From Clusia tigrina (taxonomy: Eukaryota > Arthropoda > Insecta > Diptera > Clusiidae): 64,000 nucleotides of DNA. The notes beneath the pieces are model-generated. The model had not been told where the DNA came from, did not search any database, and saw only the letters and a list, made by a program, of their open reading frames with translations. Location: NCBI GenBank assembly GCA_920105625.2, contig OV050031.1, forward strand, positions 229,510,194 through 229,574,193, in the 5' to 3' direction. The position numbers were made by a program, and so were the translations under genes. Shown here piece by piece: positions 58,101 through 64,000 of the stretch. Each line of letters starts with the position of its first letter. The first letter of the stretch is position 1.

Positions 58101-58480
58101 TTAGTGTTCGATATTTTTGTACATAAACGCTTGAGAATTTTTGCCGCGTGAGTGCAAACCAAATCCGCAACCAATACACAGTAGTACACCTTATCTGGCT
58201 GCGCGACAGGTGGCTTGACGTGCTCTGCAGTGAGCTGGTGGCGGTGCTGGGGTACAGTCAGTGGAAAAACGCTAAGCATTAAATTAGATTTAAGTGAATT
58301 TTTATATTCGACGTTTTTATAAATAATTTTTAACTGTCTATTTTAATGCAAAACAAAACCTTTTATTTTTAATGTGAACGAAACGATGTGTATTGAATTT
58401 TTTAAATATTTTATTTCACATTATTTTTAAAACTAATTGAAATAAAATAAAGAATTAATAAATAACAAAGTGTACATCAT
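54837..58480 (+). other. 3'UTR and downstream flank of the surface-protein gene
   Basis: No coding exon was recognised. A (CA)n microsatellite lies at about 55,131-55,178. AATAAA-type signals occur near 55,217 and several times at 58,440-58,463, so alternative short and long 3' ends are possible. Open frames here (for example 57,084-57,308) lack support. Confidence 0.4.
55131..55178. repeat. (CA)n microsatellite
   Basis: acactcacacacac... repeat in the 3' flank of the surface-protein gene. Confidence 0.9.
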
Positions 58481-59276
58481 TATCTCAACGTCTGTTTATT
58501 TGCCGTGTAAGGTTGGTTGCTGGGGCAGGATATCGCATCAATGGATAGAAACACACAGTCCTCCTCCTTGCCGAGTGATCTGAATGTGCACAGTAATGGT
58601 TCAAATAGAGCTCGAGTGATGGACACCGCTGTCAGAAGAAAATAGCTTAACCTCCAATTTTACATTCTCCAAGAAAAAGGAGATTGGTCAGCAAACAACT
58701 TAGAGTTACCTAGGGAAAAAAATTTATATTTGAATAAAGCTGAGGTAGAATAATAACCGTTGCAAAATAAGTTCTTTGAACTCAGACAAACCAAACACAG
58801 TTTACTACCCAATCATAATAATCAATTAAAATCCCATTTTAAAGATTTCTACATCGAAGTTCCACATACTATCTCCAGATCGTCGGTTTCTTTGCATTGG
58901 ACGATTTTCTTACTCTAAAGCAGAGATCGTTCAGTACACAAAGCAATCCAATGTTCACTTATAAATCTCAGATATTTTAAACTAAAATTTGCATTGGCAA
59001 TACATTATTTACTACTTATTAGTCGTTAGTATAATAATAATATAACATAATAGATGCAGAGTTTTATTTATTGATTAAATTTTAAATTTATGTAAAAATA
59101 GGTCCAAGTCAATAGAAGTACTCTTGACTTGATGTGGTACCTACTCTTATCCATCTTCCAAAATAAGAAATCTATAATGACAAAATGACCAAAGAAGTAT
59201 GTAATGCGCAAAATTGCAAAATTACAGATTAAATTTATGATCCGCCACATTCAAACCAGTCGCGACCTTTAAAGCA
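58481..59276. other. Intergenic, nothing recognised
   Basis: AT-rich sequence without convincing exons; possibly the 5' flank of the decayed transposon to its right. Confidence 0.4.
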
Positions 59277-61198
59277 ATGATGCAAGACAATATAATATCA
59301 ATGTGGACGATAGAAAAGCTGATATCTGAGATACTTTCTTTGACCAGACAAACAATTTACAATATTTTGAATAGCGCCAAAAATGATGATAGACTGGAGT
59401 CAAAACCTTCGAACGGCCGTTCGCACAAAATAACAGAGAGAACAAAACGCACAAGGAAAGTAGTCGAAAGTCTGCAGATTTCTACGAGCACTCAAAAAGT
59501 GTATGATTTTGCGGTTACCTTCGAAATAGGAAGACAGGACATAATAAAGAATCAGTATATGTCGAAAAAACCACTCCTCAACACAACACATTGTCTTTCA
59601 CTAGGATGTACGTTGGCAAACCGAATGACTACTGGGGATGACGTTATATTTTGCGATAAGACCAAAATCATGCTTTACTATAAATGATGGGCCCAATAGA
59701 GTATGGTGATAACAGTAAAAAGCGTTGGTATATCTTAATATAATTCCAGTTAAATTCGGTAAACTTTCTGTCATGGTATAGGGTGTGGTATATATCCAGA
59801 CAATGAATAGAAGAGCTAGCTTTCATACAGAACACTATGGATGCAAACAAATAATTGGAGAGTAATTTAGGTTCATTGTTGATAACAAGTCGTAAATTCA
59901 AGCTTTACCATGATAATGACCCAACACATACGGCGCATATGGTAAGGATGTGGCTTCTTTACAATTGTAAAAAAGTGTTCGACACGCCTACCCACACAGT
60001 CCAGACATGAACCCCATTTCAAACGAGTAAAGAAGTCGGGTTAGACCGATTTCGAAATACCCTTTACCTTTCCTTGTGCGTGCGAGCGAGTTCAACTTGG
60101 GGGATGTTTTCTTCATAAATCAGCATTTGGAGCATATCTACGGTAAGGTACCTTGGGTTGGTTATAATAGAGGAAGGCGTGGCCTTTATCTGATCGACCC
60201 CATTTCTTGTGAATGGATTTGCAGCGTTTATATTATTACGTATATTTATATTAGTATGTATATTGGGACTAATATAAAATTTCGACCAAAAATATTGTAT
60301 AGATCGTAAGTTATAATTATGTCAATAGTGGGTGTGGCTCTCACAACTGCAATCCGCTCAATTTTTGTGTGGTGTTTAATGTTAGTGCCCGCAACCTTCC
60401 TCTGCATTTTCGTTGATAAATAATAGAAACATAGTAATGATTTTTGGTTAATTGTGGGCGTGGCAGTAGTAATATCATCCCCATATTTTGCAAACCCACT
60501 ATAATGGTCCCTATGTACATTTCCGCCAATTTTTGATATCGTCAATACGAGCATGGGCATTTTAGGCCCGAAAGTTCCTTATATCAAAAGTGGGCGTGTC
60601 CTTTTTCTGATCAACCTCAATTCAGTTGCAGTTAGCTTTATAATGTCTACATGTTGCTTCTTGTAAAATTTCGTCCATAGTGTTTAGTAGGACCCACATC
60701 TCCATAACTACCAAATTCCGTCACTATTCTATCAATTGGACCGAAGTTATAGTAATTTTAAAAAAGGTGGTCTTTGTCCAAATCGGCCCATATAGCAATC
60801 TGGTTATGTATCTTTGTCTAGACTATACTTTTGCAAAGTTTCATTAAGATAGCTCTAACGGTGTAGAAACAAGAGGCCACAGACGGGCAACAAAAGAGAT
60901 TCTGATCATACCTGTATTTTAAGTCCTTACCAACCATGGCTCCTTCTTGTAGTTGAAACCCCTTTCAAAAGCACAAAATTAGTACACCTTTCTTACCTTC
61001 TTTAAAAGTTAAGGATATAAAAAGGCCAAGAGGCAACTAAAAGGTCGATCAGGTTTAAAAACTGCAATACTAGAGGAATGGAATAAAATACCAAGCGAAT
61101 ATGATGTGCAGAAGTTGATTTATTCCATGAGGAGAGTATTAGAAGTCGTGATAGATTCGAATGGGGCCCACACATTTCTTTTCTTTCTTTCACTTTTG
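59277..61198 (+). pseudogene. Broken Tc1/mariner-type transposase interrupted by another repeat
   Basis: The left part (59,277-60,030) has an HTH-like region (SLTRQTIYNILNSAKND), the first catalytic block (DVIFCDKTKIMLYYK), then after stops and frame changes YHDNDPTHTA, MVRMWLLYNCKK and PHSPDMNPI. The C-terminal end resumes near 61,010: KKAKRQLKGRSGLKTAILEE, then WNKIPSEYDVQKLIYSMRR and a final VVIDSNGAHTF. About 970 bp between them (60,030-61,005) is unrelated. Unlike the element at 275-1,928, the DND Asp is retained, but the gene is dead. Confidence 0.75.
60030..61005. mobile_element. Repeat inserted into the transposase relic
   Basis: This segment separates the two halves of the relic. 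It has repeated gtgggcgtggc/gtgggtgtggc motifs (near 60,330, 60,455, 60,590) and phrases such as aaatttcgtcc, and ends near gaggccacagacgggcaac. Such DNA is common in fly dispersed repeats. Ends and family were not determined. Confidence 0.5.
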
Positions 61199-62482
61199 TA
61201 AATAAGTTATTTTTAAAAATACTTTCTCGACAGCTAACTTTTAGATTTTTTTTTTGTTTTCTTATATTTTTTGTTTCTTAATTTAATATTAGTGTTTTTT
61301 GTTACTGTTCATTAGAAAATACATTCGAATCAATGAAATGAATTAAAAAAAACTTATCAAACAATAAATAAGTACTACATATTATGCAGCGGAAAAATCG
61401 AAAGGACGAATTTTTTCCCTCCTTTGCAAACTGTACGTGCTGATCAAAACAACACGTATTTTGTCAATATCGCTGCCGTTTGCTCTCTAACAAATCCTTA
61501 CACATATTATCATTGTAAGGAGCAATATCCAGGTTATTCCTACATTGTGCTTGAACTTATTTACGTAGTTACCATCAATGCTCTAAACAGACAGTGTCCG
61601 TATATGTAAATTCCGTTCTGTTCCAATGATTCGAAATTTGGCTTATAAAAAGGCAAACTCGAATTAATCCAACATTATCGATTAAGATAAGTTGCATACC
61701 TCCTGGAAATTTTAGTTAGTTACCCACAATATCACTATGAGAGAATTCTGGAAAACTGCATGGGACGTTGCAAATCCTGCTAAAGGAAAATATATACTTG
61801 CTTACCATCAGTTCATACTTACGGAGCTGTTTACTGGTTTAGAATTGGAGCCATTGATCATAGAATAAATTTTCCGTGACTCAGGATGCTATAAACACAG
61901 TATCAATGACCTCTCCCCTTTCCCTTCAACGTGCAAGTGTTCCGTGGAATACCCAATTTATTGGCCGTTGTATACCAAGGTTCGTCCACTCTGCAGTTAC
62001 ATTGGGCATATCTATGTCTGGGACTCATATGAGATGTAGATTGTATATCTAAGCCCTCTTAGAGATATGCTTATGACGGAATTTGGTATTGATATATGAG
62101 CTCCCTATCGTAGCAACCGCTTGGCTGTCCAAGAGTTGGGAAAATACTGCAGTGATCAGACAGCCTAATGTTTGGTTTGTGAGTGTAGTGTAGTCTTGTG
62201 GTTGGCTGATTGCTTGCAGTGTATGTAGGTAGGTCGAAAGGAACTCGATGAAGCAGCGCTTCAGGGATCCTTGACTGTGAGGTTTTTAGCGCACTTGGCG
62301 TGGTAAAAAAATCACATGTCTTGGCTAAAATTCTTGTATATTTTATGTTCACAAACATTTAAGTTTCAAATGGAGTTCTTCAAATTTTATTTTGTGATTA
62401 TATTTGAATACAAATAAATTGTACGTACAAAAATAAATTGTTAATAATTCCGAAATTTATTGTTTCACATTCCTTTGTTTTA
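61199..62482. other. Intergenic, nothing recognised
   Basis: A few short open frames on either strand lack recognisable motifs or splice context. Confidence 0.4.
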
Positions 62483-62855
62483 TTATAAATCGTATAACCG
62501 AGTGTATTCGGAAATCGTTATCTTCAATTTGATGTCCCTCCAATCTATCTCCGAAGTGAATCTACAAACAGTTGCCATATCTTGTCTGGTTACGGCAAAG
62601 ACGGCAGAGTAACCAATATCCTCATCCCATATTAACATCTGTCGAAAATTTGCTTTTGAAAAGAAAATAATTGAAAATAAAGAATTAGCTCTTTTCACTG
62701 AAATTTAATTTTGTTCTTACATTTCTACGACATGTGGTTGAAATTTTCAAATATCCGCACCAATAGATTAGTAATATTTGTACGGCGGCATCTTGAACCC
62801 AGCGACTCCACAGCATCAGCATCGAAATAATCACCAGTACCAGCGGCATCTTCAT
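62483..62855 (-). CDS. Candidate small secreted protein, two exons (96 aa)
   Basis: Minus strand: exon 1 62,855-62,721 and exon 2 62,638-62,483. The donor is AGAAAT|gtaaga; the acceptor follows a T-rich tract and ends ttttcgacag. Exon 1 encodes a hydrophobic start typical of a signal peptide (MKMPLVLVIISMLMLWSRW). Exon 2 encodes MLIWDEDIGYSAVFAV and ends SEYTRLYDL. I do not recognise it. A longer overlapping frame from 62,949 is an alternative but lacks a good splice partner in phase. Confidence 0.35.
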
Positions 62856-63793
<938 letters not shown>

Positions 63794-64000
63794 GAGTAGA
63801 AATAATAGAAGTTATAACGTTGTTTGAAATGGAATTGCGGCCGAAGATTCTTTAATTATATAAATTAATTGGTAGCTGTGTTTAGCTTTATTTAGAGTTG
63901 ATTTATGAGGTTCCGGTGCGATATGCTCATGACTTGTAACTTTGCTGTGTAGCCAAGGCATAATTAATTAAGTGATAAATGTATGTACGACTATTTGAAG

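Overview
This is an AT-rich dipteran nuclear sequence with small introns, GTAAGT donors, pyrimidine-rich acceptors, Tc1 and Jockey-like mobile DNA and long microsatellites. A higher fly, perhaps a tephritid, fits best; the species is inference. No rRNA, tRNA or CRISPR was seen.

The main content (5,540-30,422) is an array of alternative 3'-terminal exons, almost certainly the variable part of mod(mdg4). This locus encodes a BTB chromatin/insulator protein whose constant 5' exons are joined, partly by trans-splicing, to many 3' exons that mostly encode a FLYWCH zinc finger. I count 33 intact units. Each has a strong acceptor, begins in the same phase (two bases completing a codon), runs open to a stop, and adds up to whole codons once the one missing base is supplied. 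Thirty are FLYWCH units. Three carry other modules: a piggyBac-type cysteine-rich domain (8,341-8,780), a BEN-like domain (13,913-14,304) and a BED-type finger (15,158-15,612). Nine units lie on the minus strand in two blocks (8,994-12,376 and 16,721-17,949), so they cannot be cis-spliced with plus-strand constant exons; this is the layout known from Drosophila. Two further units are decayed (16,030-16,347 and 24,946-25,238). The constant BTB exons are not in the window, and I infer they lie to the left on the plus strand. Five units are split by an intron. Several, including one split unit, contain no usable ATG and are invisible to Met-based ORF finding. Between the second minus block and the last plus block is a small spliced candidate transcript with a 29-codon ORF (19,907-20,542).

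The left flank (1-5,539) is mobile DNA: a Tc1-like element at 275-1,928 with 224-bp terminal repeats and TA flanks, inserted in one of two diverged copies of a local duplication, then a TIR element at 3,751-4,337. To the right of the array are another TIR element (30,851-32,028) and a transposon-like fragment (32,117-32,940).

A second plus-strand gene spans 34,717-54,836. Its exons, reconstructed through matching splice phases, encode a protein of about 1,060-1,117 residues: a long low-complexity N-terminal region, a strongly hydrophobic signal or anchor segment, four Cys-rich modules and a hydrophobic C terminus. It is probably a secreted or surface protein of unknown function. Introns of about 2.7 and 8.8 kb make up most of its length. 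Its 3'UTR may reach about 58.5 kb.

The right end holds a broken Tc1/mariner-type transposase interrupted by another repeat (59,277-61,200), a possible small secreted-protein gene on the minus strand (62,483-62,855) and a long (TA)n tract.
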